From positions 1 to 64,000 of the IMG/VR virus record IMGVR_UViG_3300042868_003731: DNA of 64,000 nucleotides, one strand, 5' to 3'. The position numbers were made by a program, and so were the translations under genes. Each line of letters opens with the position of its first letter. The first letter of the stretch is position 1. The notes under the pieces were generated by a model, which worked only from the letters and a program-made list of their open reading frames with translations, was not told where the DNA came from and did not search any database. Positions 58,005-64,000 of the stretch are shown in pieces. The stretch comes from a virus.

Positions 58005-58078
58005 TGGCGACCTATGAGGGACTTGAACCCTCTTTATCCGGTGGACAGCCGAATGTAATACCCATATACGAATAGGCC
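58005..58078 (-). tRNA. tRNA-Asp (GTC)
   Basis: Anticodon stem ATTCGG/CCGGAT with loop CTGTCCA (GTC), G73, encoded CCA. Confidence 0.9.
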
Positions 58079-58085
58079 AATTCTA

Positions 58086-58169
58086 TTACCAGCGATTTGA
58101 TCCTGGTCCATCTGAAATCCAGAGAATTGCAACTATAACCACTGCCATAAAGATAAGAAATGCAGCCAT
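58086..58169 (-). CDS. 27-residue membrane microprotein
   Basis: MAAFLIFMAVVIVAILWISD then GPGSNRW: one hydrophobic helix and a polar end, with a GGAG site upstream of the ATG at 58169. Small single-helix proteins of this kind can be lysis or membrane regulators; function unknown. Confidence 0.5.
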   Translation of the reverse strand: MAAFLIFMAVVIVAILWISDGPGSNRW

Positions 58170-58188
58170 TAGATGTTCTCCGTTATAT

Positions 58189-58264
58189 TGGTGGACCCTA
58201 GGAGGATCGAACTCCTGACCTCCTGCTTGCAAGGCAGGCGCTCTCCCAGCTGAGCTAAGAGCCC
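58189..58264 (-). tRNA. tRNA-Ala (TGC)
   Basis: Anticodon stem CCTGC/GCAGG with loop CTTGCAA (TGC), A73, encoded CCA. Position 3-70 is G-U, the Ala identity pair. Confidence 0.93.
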
Positions 58265-58273
58265 AAATTAAAC

Positions 58274-58337
58274 AGGATCGTTTTGTCCGCTAAGACTATC
58301 ATAACATTTTAGCGTTTTGGTTTGCTGAACCGATCCT
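58274..58337. ncRNA. 64-nt structured RNA element, copy 2
   Basis: Same 7-bp ends AGGATCG/CGATCCT, same CGCTAA/TTAGCG stem and GGTTTGCTGAACC hairpin as copy 1 at 55733-55796, but a different apical loop. Confidence 0.55.
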
Positions 58338-58343
58338 AAATCA

Positions 58344-58431
58344 TGGCGGAAGCGGTGAGATTCGAACTCACGGAACGTTTCCGTTCGGCAGTTTTCAAGA
58401 CTGCAGGCATAAACCTCTCGCCCACGCTTCC
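58344..58431 (-). tRNA. tRNA-Ser (TGA)
   Basis: Class II with variable arm GAACG/CGTTC; anticodon stem GCAGT/ACTGC, loop CTTGAAA (TGA); G73; encoded CCA. Confidence 0.92.
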
Positions 58432-58432
58432 T

Positions 58433-59098
58433 TTATTTTTGCGCTTCTGTATTTCTATATACAAACAGACCTTTGTCTATCGTATAGTTATGTTGTCTGA
58501 TACCACCAAAAGTCCACAGTTCTCTTTCTTGTTCGATACTCTGTAAGTTGTTTGGTGGTTCAATTCTAGCTGTTTTCTTAATCGAAGAAATGTTTGAATT
58601 CTCTCCGTTTGATGCTTTAATATTAAATTGAACGCTTTCGATTTGAAAAAGTTTATTGCGAATTACGTTCATCATACTATCAATATATGATATTCTCTTT
58701 GTGTCGTGAAACATCATCTCTCCGCCGTTCTTTAACAGATACCATGTCTTACGCGCAAAGTCTTCTCTAAATGTTTTCTCACCATCAACAAATATGAGAT
58801 CAAAGCTTTCTTCTCTAATTTCTTTATTCATGAAATCTTTATACCGATAGAACTCATAATTATTAGACTTATGTTCAATAAGATCTAATCTATTCTGTAG
58901 TTCTTCAATCCATTGCTGTCGAGTCTCAACGCAAGTAACTGATGCGTTAGAATCAATACTCTGAAGAAATATCATTGTCGAGCCACCAGGGCCAAATTCT
59001 AATATCTTTAGAGCAGTCTTTGACTTCTGAGCTAGTACGTCTGCGTCTTCAAGACTAAGAGCGCCAACCCATTGCATATTTTGAATATGAGTTAACAT
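58433..59098 (-). CDS. Class I SAM-dependent methyltransferase-like protein
   Basis: 221 residues from the ATG at 59098 (AAAGG site). ILEFGPGGSTMIFLQSID is motif I, TCVETRQQW motif II, DLIFVDGEK motif IV. Probably a small-molecule or glycan methyltransferase. Sits between tRNA-Arg and tRNA-Ser. Confidence 0.72.
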   Translation of the reverse strand: MLTHIQNMQWVGALSLEDADVLAQKSKTALKILEFGPGGSTMIFLQSIDSNASVTCVETRQQWIEELQNRLDLIEHKSNNYEFYRYKDFMNKEIREESFDLIFVDGEKTFREDFARKTWYLLKNGGEMMFHDTKRISYIDSMMNVIRNKLFQIESVQFNIKASNGENSNISSIKKTARIEPPNNLQSIEQERELWTFGGIRQHNYTIDKGLFVYRNTEAQK

Positions 59099-59121
59099 AG
59101 GAAACCTTTCAATAGAAAGTA

Positions 59122-59197
<76 letters not shown>

Positions 59198-59204
59198 AAT
59201 GTTT

Positions 59205-59273
59205 TTGGCTCTAGCACCTCCTCGTGCCGACTTAGCTGCCCTATCCCAGCAGTACCGATTATAATAAGACCAA
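59205..59273. ncRNA. Structured element between tRNAs
   Basis: About 69 nt closed by TTGG/CCAA, with hairpins GCAC/GTGC and CTGC/GCAG. No tRNA features; weaker than the other elements. Confidence 0.35.
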
Positions 59274-59283
59274 GAAATAATTT

Positions 59284-59360
59284 TGGTAGGCCCGCACGGA
59301 CTCGAACCGCGATCAGCAATCTTATGAGGATTGTGACTTAACCAATTAGTCGACAAGCCC
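59284..59360 (-). tRNA. tRNA-Met or tRNA-Ile2 (CAT)
   Basis: Anticodon stem CAATC/GATTG with loop CTCATAA (CAT), A73, encoded CCA. Whether C34 is modified to lysidine (Ile) cannot be told. Confidence 0.85.
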
Positions 59361-59367
59361 ACTAAAA

Positions 59368-59931
59368 TTATTTCTTTCTATTTCTTGCGCTTTCAGTCAT
59401 TTTCTTTTTTGTTTCTTCTGAAAATGTTTGTCTTGCCCGCGCTTCTTTTATCTTATTTTTTGTTTCTTCTGAAAGTTTTCTTCCACTCATTGTTTTTGAT
59501 ATTTTATCTTTTTGATTTGATGATATTGTTTGACCTTTGTTCCAAGCAGCGTTATCTTTATAGTGTTCTTTAAGACCTTCACTTATTTTTTTACGATGAT
59601 CTACAGAGCTACTTATTTCTTTCATGTAAGAGCCGTGCTTTTTCCCTTTGAAATGAGGTCCTCCTTCTCCGCCAATTCCGGCGTTGTAAGTATCTTTTCT
59701 GGATACAAACTCTTCTGTTATCAACTCTTTCTCTTTTGTATTCATTTCTTCTTCAGTATCGAAGACAAATAGTATCTCTTTAGTAAAGTTCTCTTTACCA
59801 TATTTCTTCATGGCAGACCTTATGAACTTTCCAGAGCCATAATATCTATCATTGAGATTGGTAGTTTGATGCTTTCCTATGTATATTTTTCCGTTAAGCT
59901 CATTAGTTATTTGGTATATTGTGTAAAGCAT
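59368..59931 (-). CDS. GIY-YIG homing endonuclease
   Basis: 187 residues from the ATG at 59931 (AAGGAG site). TIYQITNELNGKIYIGKH holds the GIY-YIG motif with catalytic Tyr/Arg region RYYGSG; the C-terminus has NUMOD3-type DNA-binding repeats (KISKTMSGRKLSEETKNKI). Seg-type mobile gene inserted in the tRNA cluster. Late promoter at 59949-59956. Confidence 0.88.
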   Translation of the reverse strand: MLYTIYQITNELNGKIYIGKHQTTNLNDRYYGSGKFIRSAMKKYGKENFTKEILFVFDTEEEMNTKEKELITEEFVSRKDTYNAGIGGEGGPHFKGKKHGSYMKEISSSVDHRKKISEGLKEHYKDNAAWNKGQTISSNQKDKISKTMSGRKLSEETKNKIKEARARQTFSEETKKKMTESARNRKK

Positions 59932-59948
59932 TATAATCTCCTTTTGTC

Positions 59949-59956
59949 TATTTATA
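59949..59956 (-). promoter_or_regulatory. T4-type late promoter (TATAAATA)
   Basis: Exact TATAAATA on the minus strand, 18 bp upstream of the GIY-YIG gene. Confidence 0.75.
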
Positions 59957-59973
59957 CAAAAAGATATTTCATA

Positions 59974-60006
59974 GCGGGCAACTCTAACCAATTGAGCTAA
60001 TCCCCC
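59974..60006 (-). other. 5'-half tRNA remnant
   Basis: GGGGGATTAGCTCAATTGGT plus TAGAG is a perfect tRNA 5' acceptor and D-arm, but no anticodon arm, T-arm or 3' half follows; the late promoter of the GIY-YIG gene begins instead. Probably a leftover of the homing insertion. Confidence 0.55.
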
Positions 60007-60013
60007 GATTTGT

Positions 60014-60101
60014 TTTAGACTGGGCTGTTTGCAGCTTTGACCTGCCGGCGATGACGGATCAGGGACACCTTCACAAGAGGTGATTAATTCTACAGTCTAA
60101 A
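60014..60101. ncRNA. 88-nt cloverleaf-like structured RNA
   Basis: Closing stem TTTAGACTG/CAGTCTAAA (9 bp), with three hairpins GCTG/CAGC, CCTGCCG/CGGATCAGG and CACCT/AGGTG. Four-way junction but no T-loop, anticodon or CCA. Confidence 0.5.
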
Positions 60102-60103
60102 CT

Positions 60104-60181
60104 TGGTTGCGGTGGGTAGGAATCGAACCTACGTCTTCGGCTTATGAGACCGTGCTGGAACCACCTCCAGTCTACCCCGCA
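60104..60181 (-). tRNA. tRNA-Met (CAT), initiator-like
   Basis: Anticodon loop CTCATAA (CAT). The 3' end reads CGCAACCA, with A72 and A73 as in initiator tRNAs, here with U1. D-arm CTGGA/TCCAG. Acceptor has one mismatch (6-67). Confidence 0.75.
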
Positions 60182-60185
60182 AAAC

Positions 60186-60334
60186 TTCTGTTTTCAACTA
60201 TGACTGTGAAAGCTTCGAACTTTCGAGCGCTCAGGGGCACGCTGGCCCTTTTGGCATTGTAAATCACGGTCAGCCAGACCACCTATGGATTCGAACCATA
60301 GTACTCCCATTTACAGTCATATGTGAAAACAGAA
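60186..60334 (-). ncRNA. 149-nt multi-branched RNA with T-arm-like hairpins
   Basis: Closing stem TTCTGTTTTC/GAAAACAGAA and a second ATGACTGT/ACAGTCAT. A T-arm-like hairpin GAAAG/CTTTC with a TTCGAAG loop stacks on the second stem, and another CTATGG/CCATAG hairpin with TTCGAAT loop lies inside GTAAAT/ATTTAC. No CCA. Its closing stem matches that of the element at 56050-56139. Confidence 0.5.
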
Positions 60335-60393
60335 TTTCTTCTGTTTCCTTTTCTAAATTGTCAAAGAGCTAGTTAGTTTCTTCTTATATTGTT

Positions 60394-60422
60394 AGTATAA
60401 TCTGATTCTAACGTTTTGTCAA
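60394..60422 (-). promoter_or_regulatory. Perfect sigma70-like early promoter of the tRNA cluster
   Basis: TTGACA, 17-bp spacer containing AGAATCAGAT, TATACT on the minus strand, just after a terminator and just ahead of the tRNA and structured-RNA array. Confidence 0.75.
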
Positions 60423-60432
60423 CCATTAAATG

Positions 60433-60595
60433 AAGAAACCCAGGATTTTCATCCTGGGCTACTTTGAGATAGATTTGATCTTGTATCTATGTCAAAGTAG
60501 CCCGTCTCCATCAGTCCATACGCCTGGGAGATTTATCGCCTGTCTTGATATGCTCGAATGTGTAGAAAGCATGTTTCTTCTCTGTTGGTTATACA
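60433..60595 (-). ncRNA. Possible small RNA between a late promoter and a terminator
   Basis: No ORF. From the late promoter at 60600-60607 the transcript would carry a 12-bp hairpin (GGGCTACTTTGA/TCAAAGTAGCCC, 60456-60503) and end at an 8-bp hairpin (CCCAGGAT/ATCCTGGG, 60439-60458). The two share three bases (60456-60458), so they compete. Confidence 0.45.
60439..60458 (-). terminator. Terminator upstream of the tRNA-cluster promoter
   Basis: Stem CCCAGGAT/ATCCTGGG with a GAAA-type loop; minus-strand tail TTTCTTCATTT. Confidence 0.65.
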
Positions 60596-60599
60596 ATAG

Positions 60600-60607
60600 T
60601 ATTTATA
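60600..60607 (-). promoter_or_regulatory. T4-type late promoter (TATAAATA)
   Basis: Exact TATAAATA on the minus strand with no gene directly after it; it would transcribe the hairpin region 60433-60595. Confidence 0.6.
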
Positions 60608-60649
60608 TCATTTGTATGAGATGTCAATGGTCGCAGACATTTTTTACAA

Positions 60650-61114
60650 TTATTTTTTCATTTTACTCGAATCATACGTGATAGCATGAACTGGTGTTGT
60701 TTTTGATCCGTGATGGGTGTTCATTGTGAGTCGAGTGTTTCCAGCTAAAAGATGCGTATGGCCGGTATGAGTATCATGAAGAACTATCGGCTTAGTCATT
60801 GGCTTTCCACTCTTCATCTGTTTTGTGACACGTTCTCTTTTGTCTTGTCTAAACGTGTCACGCGTTGGTTTGTATCCAGCGTCTGTGTTAGAGATCTTTT
60901 TAGCAGACGAAGGAGTCACAACCATGTGTTTCCCACTCTTCATTGCAGAGTGGTAGTTGTCTTTATCTTTCAAATGTTGCAACATTTTATGAACGTGGTC
61001 TGGATATTCGCCATGAGGAACTTCAGACTGGACGTGAACTTCGTCGTGTTCATCAGTATGATGCGGCTTCACCCACTTAGATTGTTCTAACAAAAAATTT
61101 TTAAAAGACTGCAT
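60650..61114 (-). CDS. Capsid-targeted ParB/Srx-like protein
   Basis: 154 residues. Starts MQSFKNFLLEQSK, a capsid targeting sequence with an LLE site. His-rich middle (DEHDEVHVQSEVPHGEYPDH) and PIVLHDTHTGHTHLLAGNTR resembling the ParB/sulfiredoxin nucleotide-binding motif. Late promoter at 61138-61145. The ribosome-binding site lies in a small hairpin (CCTC/GAGG). Confidence 0.68.
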   Translation of the reverse strand: MQSFKNFLLEQSKWVKPHHTDEHDEVHVQSEVPHGEYPDHVHKMLQHLKDKDNYHSAMKSGKHMVVTPSSAKKISNTDAGYKPTRDTFRQDKRERVTKQMKSGKPMTKPIVLHDTHTGHTHLLAGNTRLTMNTHHGSKTTPVHAITYDSSKMKK

Positions 61115-61129
61115 GTATAAATCTCCTCT

Positions 61130-61513
61130 TTACGAGGTATTTATAATTTTTACAAATTTTTCTACTAAAGGAACTGCATTTTCATAAGCTTCTTTTTCCC
61201 ACCAACGATCTTCGTATGGAACGTGACTCTGTTCATCTAGAAGTCTACCAAGTTCCTGTGTCATGTATTGTTTAACATGGATCATCTCGTGAGCAATCGT
61301 AGTAAGTACTTGACCAACACTACGACCACTCTCTTTCACGAGAATAAGAAATGAGTCGGGATCGACATCGATACAGAGACCGACTCCACCTTCTACGTCT
61401 TCGCTCACGATAGTGACTTCACGAGGAAGAACTGAGAGTTCATTGCATAGGAACTTCACAAATGGATTTACGAGATGATCGTACGAATCATGAAGCTGCG
61501 TTTTCAGGATCAT
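61130..61513 (-). CDS. Zinc metallopeptidase-like protein (HExxH)
   Basis: 127 residues. TIAHEMIHVKQYM is the HExxH zinc site (with a downstream WEKEAYENA acidic segment as third ligand candidate), as in SprT-like and phage metalloproteins. Homologous in layout to the gene at 61781-62188. Role unknown. Confidence 0.72.
   Translation of the reverse strand: MILKTQLHDSYDHLVNPFVKFLCNELSVLPREVTIVSEDVEGGVGLCIDVDPDSFLILVKESGRSVGQVLTTIAHEMIHVKQYMTQELGRLLDEQSHVPYEDRWWEKEAYENAVPLVEKFVKIINTS
61138..61145 (-). promoter_or_regulatory. T4-type late promoter (TATAAATA)
   Basis: Exact TATAAATA on the minus strand, 24 bp upstream of the capsid-targeted gene at 60650-61114. Confidence 0.75.
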
Positions 61514-61516
61514 CGA

Positions 61517-61729
61517 TTATGATCCTAGAGGTTCGAGATAGAAGTACCAAGTCTTCATGTTTTCAGAAAAACCGCAATCAGCACGGTGGCCGCAGTGGCG
61601 ATATGCTCTGACCAAACGTAGGCAAGCGAGCTCTGAGCCGAACGCGTAGAGTGCGCCACCCATGTATTCAACATTGAGAGTTTCCTTCGCATGAGTTTCA
61701 AACTCCTGTTTTGCTTTGTGCATATTCAC
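61517..61729 (-). CDS. Small hypothetical protein
   Basis: 70 residues; GTG start at 61729 placed by an AAGGA site 7 bp upstream (ATG at 61723 also possible). Contains CLRLVRAYRHCGHRADCGF, a His/Cys cluster. Function unknown. Confidence 0.6.
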   Translation of the reverse strand: MNMHKAKQEFETHAKETLNVEYMGGALYAFGSELACLRLVRAYRHCGHRADCGFSENMKTWYFYLEPLGS

Positions 61730-61755
61730 GACAGTTTCCTTCTCGGTATATTATG

Positions 61756-61784
61756 AATATACACTGATTCTAAACGAATGTCAA
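61756..61784 (-). promoter_or_regulatory. Sigma70-like early promoter with GAATCAGT spacer
   Basis: TTGACA, 17-bp spacer with AGAATCAGTG, TATATT on the minus strand, upstream of the gene at 61517. Confidence 0.65.
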
Positions 61785-62188
61785 CTGTTTCTTTCGTTAA
61801 AGATATCCCACATAACGAGCTCGAGTTCATATGCCTCGATCTCCCAAGGTGACTCGAAGTATGGTACATCGTACTCCTTTCCGAACCACCTGGCAGGAAG
61901 ACTACTTTTGTCCGGTATCTCGAGCCATCCTCTCATGAATTGTCGAGCATGGACCATCTCATGAAACAGAGTCACAATGATCTTGCTCAGTTTCATCTTT
62001 GGATTGATGAAGATCGTGGCTCCTTCTTCATCGTAGTCGCAGTATCCGCACTTATCTTTTTCAAACTTGTCACCAAAGTCGATCTCAATTGAACCATCGA
62101 GATTTAAAAACTCAGCCGCAAACTGAACTGCAGAATCGATGAGTTCATCAGAGATCGACTTTGGCTTATCATATGTAACGTAGTACAT
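61781..62188 (-). CDS. Zinc metallopeptidase-like protein (HExxH), second copy
   Basis: 135 residues. VTLFHEMVHARQFM is the zinc site, CGYCDYDEEG a CxxC pair and SPWEIEAYELE the downstream acidic helix. It overlaps gp52 by one base. Related to the gene at 61130. Confidence 0.72.
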   Translation of the reverse strand: MYYVTYDKPKSISDELIDSAVQFAAEFLNLDGSIEIDFGDKFEKDKCGYCDYDEEGATIFINPKMKLSKIIVTLFHEMVHARQFMRGWLEIPDKSSLPARWFGKEYDVPYFESPWEIEAYELELVMWDIFNERNS

Positions 62189-63576
62189 TACTTGATCTCA
62201 TCAAGATCATTGATGAACTGCTGCTCTGCAGTCGTGGTCGACCAATACTTATGTTCTTTCTTTGCGTCTTTGATTTCCTGCTCGAGTTGTTTCACCATCT
62301 CGTCAGTAAGGCTGAGCATATTGATACGAAGCAGCTTATTGATATCTTCTTCAGAGATGACGTCGGTGTGAGCAGTGATTTGCTTTGCGACGTCGTCTTT
62401 CTTTTTGTTTTTGAACTCGATCTTATTGTCGAGAACAGCCTGGATGAACTGCATCTTTACGTTCAGCCAACGCATGAGTTCAGAGATCTCGCTCTTACGT
62501 AGGTTAATACGCTTGGTAAGAATACCAACGCGATACTTACAGAAGTCCTTGATGAGCGTACGCTCGTCGGTGTATTCACGAAGTTTACCGTCATAGTCGA
62601 TAACGGTTAGGTTCTCTGTGAACGGCTTGCTGAGTTTAAACTGTTTGACGATCTTCTCGTCAGTCCAATTGGCAGAAGTGTTTTGCTTCAGCTTGACTTC
62701 GAATTTAAAACCAGTCTTATCACAGAGGTCGTCATAGCCAACGATCTCGTCCTTCTCTTCCAGATCGTCGAGGACCTTTACATAGCTTTCACGATCGTAT
62801 CCATACGGCACTTCGGTGATGAGCAGAACGGTTTTGCCTTTCTTCTCATAGACTCCGTTGCAGTAGTAACGATTCTCTTCTTCGTTGTACTCGACGGTGC
62901 CAGAAAAATCTGGAAACTTCACCAGAACCTTCTTCGTTATATTACCATACATAAGGTAATCACGACAAGCACTAGAAAGTGAGTCCGGATCACGAGGTAG
63001 AATATTCGTCGCGAAACCAGTAGCAATTCCCTTCGACCCATTCGTCAGAACCAAAGGAATGACCGGAAGATAGAAGGCAGGCGGCTCGTGTTCAGGATCT
63101 GAGTGCTGCGGTGACAGCTCAAGATCCTTGATATACTTGTTAAAGTTCTTATGAAGGCGAGTGTACACGTATCGAGGAGCACCAGCTTCCTGCACAAGTC
63201 GAGTTCCAAACGAACCTCGACCTTCAATAAGACAGATGTTGTTGTTCCAGGTAGCAGCCATCAGCTGACCGGAACCAGCAGCGCTAGCCTCACCGTGGTT
63301 ATAGCCATAGTCAGAGATGATACCTGAGATGGCACTGACCTTCTTAAAGTCGGTCTTCGAGTTTACGATTGACGAGTAGAGGTAGTAACGCTGAACGGGT
63401 TTAAGACCGTCAATCATGTTAGGAATGGCTCGAGCTTCGACCGTATACATAGCGAATGATTTCCATTCGTTTTTTGCAACGGCTGAGATAGGATAGTCTT
63501 TCTTACTCACAGGTGATTCCTTTTCTGCATTCTTTTTGATTATATCATCAACCATGAAATCTGTCAACTGTGTCAT
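62188..63576 (-). CDS. 52: Type II DNA topoisomerase, medium subunit (T4 gp52-like)
   Basis: 462 residues, homologous to GyrA. ARAIPNMIDGLKPVQRYYLY at the N-terminus and APRYVYTRLHKNF with the DNA-linking Tyr are clear; the coiled-coil gate and C-terminal part follow. With gp39 it relieves supercoils at the fork. Overlaps gp39 by 4 bp. Confidence 0.95.
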   Translation of the reverse strand: MTQLTDFMVDDIIKKNAEKESPVSKKDYPISAVAKNEWKSFAMYTVEARAIPNMIDGLKPVQRYYLYSSIVNSKTDFKKVSAISGIISDYGYNHGEASAAGSGQLMAATWNNNICLIEGRGSFGTRLVQEAGAPRYVYTRLHKNFNKYIKDLELSPQHSDPEHEPPAFYLPVIPLVLTNGSKGIATGFATNILPRDPDSLSSACRDYLMYGNITKKVLVKFPDFSGTVEYNEEENRYYCNGVYEKKGKTVLLITEVPYGYDRESYVKVLDDLEEKDEIVGYDDLCDKTGFKFEVKLKQNTSANWTDEKIVKQFKLSKPFTENLTVIDYDGKLREYTDERTLIKDFCKYRVGILTKRINLRKSEISELMRWLNVKMQFIQAVLDNKIEFKNKKKDDVAKQITAHTDVISEEDINKLLRINMLSLTDEMVKQLEQEIKDAKKEHKYWSTTTAEQQFINDLDEIK

Positions 63577-64000
63577 TGAAACATAAACTCCTTACGAGGC
63601 GTAGAGTCGTCGCCAAACATCATCTGGAAATACGAGGCATCGTCGACAGTCACGACATCATAGGTAGGATTATTGATGATTACATCGTACTCTTCTTCTG
63701 TCAAACTACCAAGACCCTTGATGTAGCGGTGTTTCCACCCGGTCTCTTTCGTTTTGAAGTTGGCTGCCTCTTCGTATGTATAGAACCACTTCGTTTCTTT
63801 TCCGTTCGTCGAGATCATGATTGGAGTACGAGTAATGTACACTCGCTTCTCTTTCAGGAGTCGAGGCCAGAACTTGTAGAAGAAAGCAATCAGCAACGGA
63901 GAGATATGACCGATGCCGTCGTGGTCTGCGTCTGTCAGCGAAGCGATCTGACCATAGGTCATATTGTCGACACTGTTCGGATCGTTGATGTCGAGACCAA
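63573..64000 (-). CDS. 39: Type II DNA topoisomerase, large subunit (T4 gp39-like), partial
   Basis: Only the C-terminal about 142 residues are in the window; the gene continues past 64000. LTDADHDGIGHI is the TOPRIM DxDxDG motif and HRYIKGLGSLTEEEY the conserved KGLG segment of the GyrB family. Confidence 0.95.
   Translation of the reverse strand, partial: GLDINDPNSVDNMTYGQIASLTDADHDGIGHISPLLIAFFYKFWPRLLKEKRVYITRTPIMISTNGKETKWFYTYEEAANFKTKETGWKHRYIKGLGSLTEEEYDVIINNPTYDVVTVDDASYFQMMFGDDSTPRKEFMFQ

Overview
The window is a 64 kb piece of a large T4-like myovirus genome. Hallmark genes are topoisomerase gp39/gp52, helicase gp41, recombinase UvsX, single-strand-binding protein gp32, helicase loader gp59, late co-activator gp33, primase gp61, a nrdA/nrdB/thyA/dhfr nucleotide set, spanins, a GH19 endolysin, many exact TATAAATA late promoters and a large tRNA cluster. 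Almost every gene lies on the minus strand; only two small membrane-protein genes (51813-52518) are on the plus strand. No integrase was seen. The host is inferred to be a marine alphaproteobacterium from several independent signs: a circularly permuted two-piece tmRNA gene, a DUF1127 protein, a tRNA-His with G1:U72 and A73 but no G-1, and a heme oxygenase plus bilin reductase pair.

Layout. 1-980: cell-wall hydrolase and small membrane genes. 1048-6749: nrdA, nrdB, thyA, dhfr and primase. 6808-9280: lysis genes and an acidic core-like protein. 9277-17369: structural and internal-head genes, many starting with a T4-like capsid targeting sequence (MKxFxxFxxE), including a 711-residue protein with about ten LDE sites. 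17408-24919: a translationally coupled glycan cluster (three GT29-like transferases, GT-A enzymes, KpsS-like proteins, Gmd, a ColD-like PLP dehydratase, an SDR). 25024-25583: micro-operon with DUF1127 and DUF3563-like proteins. 25858-30282: a structural protein, then ligase-like, HAD and PD-(D/E)xK proteins, all three with capsid targeting sequences. 30329-35413: replication and late-transcription core. 35424-36975: heme oxygenase and bilin reductase. 37013-44274: a CHASE2 adenylate cyclase, FecR, curlin, CsgG and CsgF module. 44336-45400: membrane and outer-membrane proteins. 45440-46020: permuted tmRNA with an HNH endonuclease gene in its intervening segment. 46066-50853: KdsA, cupin, SDR, radical SAM and other accessory genes. 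50870-60181: 22 tRNA-like genes mixed with small genes and several non-tRNA structured RNAs, one with permuted-tRNA topology. 60433-61784: a possible sRNA, a capsid-targeted ParB-like protein and metallopeptidases. 61781-64000: metallopeptidase, gp52 and the 3' part of gp39.

How it fits together. Early transcription probably uses sigma70-like promoters (TTGACA-N15-17-TATAnT, often with a GAATCAGT-like spacer). Late transcription uses TATAAATA with gp33. The phage appears to carry its own ribosome-rescue RNA and tRNAs, nucleotide and bilin metabolism, surface-glycan enzymes, a set of proteins predicted to be packaged in the head and ejected, and a cyclase-linked module for secreting amyloid fibres. 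The most unusual content is the tmRNA with its nested HNH gene, the permuted tRNA-like RNA, the curli/cyclase module, the capsid-targeted nuclease/phosphatase/ligase cassette and the structured RNAs among the tRNAs. Functions are assigned from motifs and context only; no database search was run.
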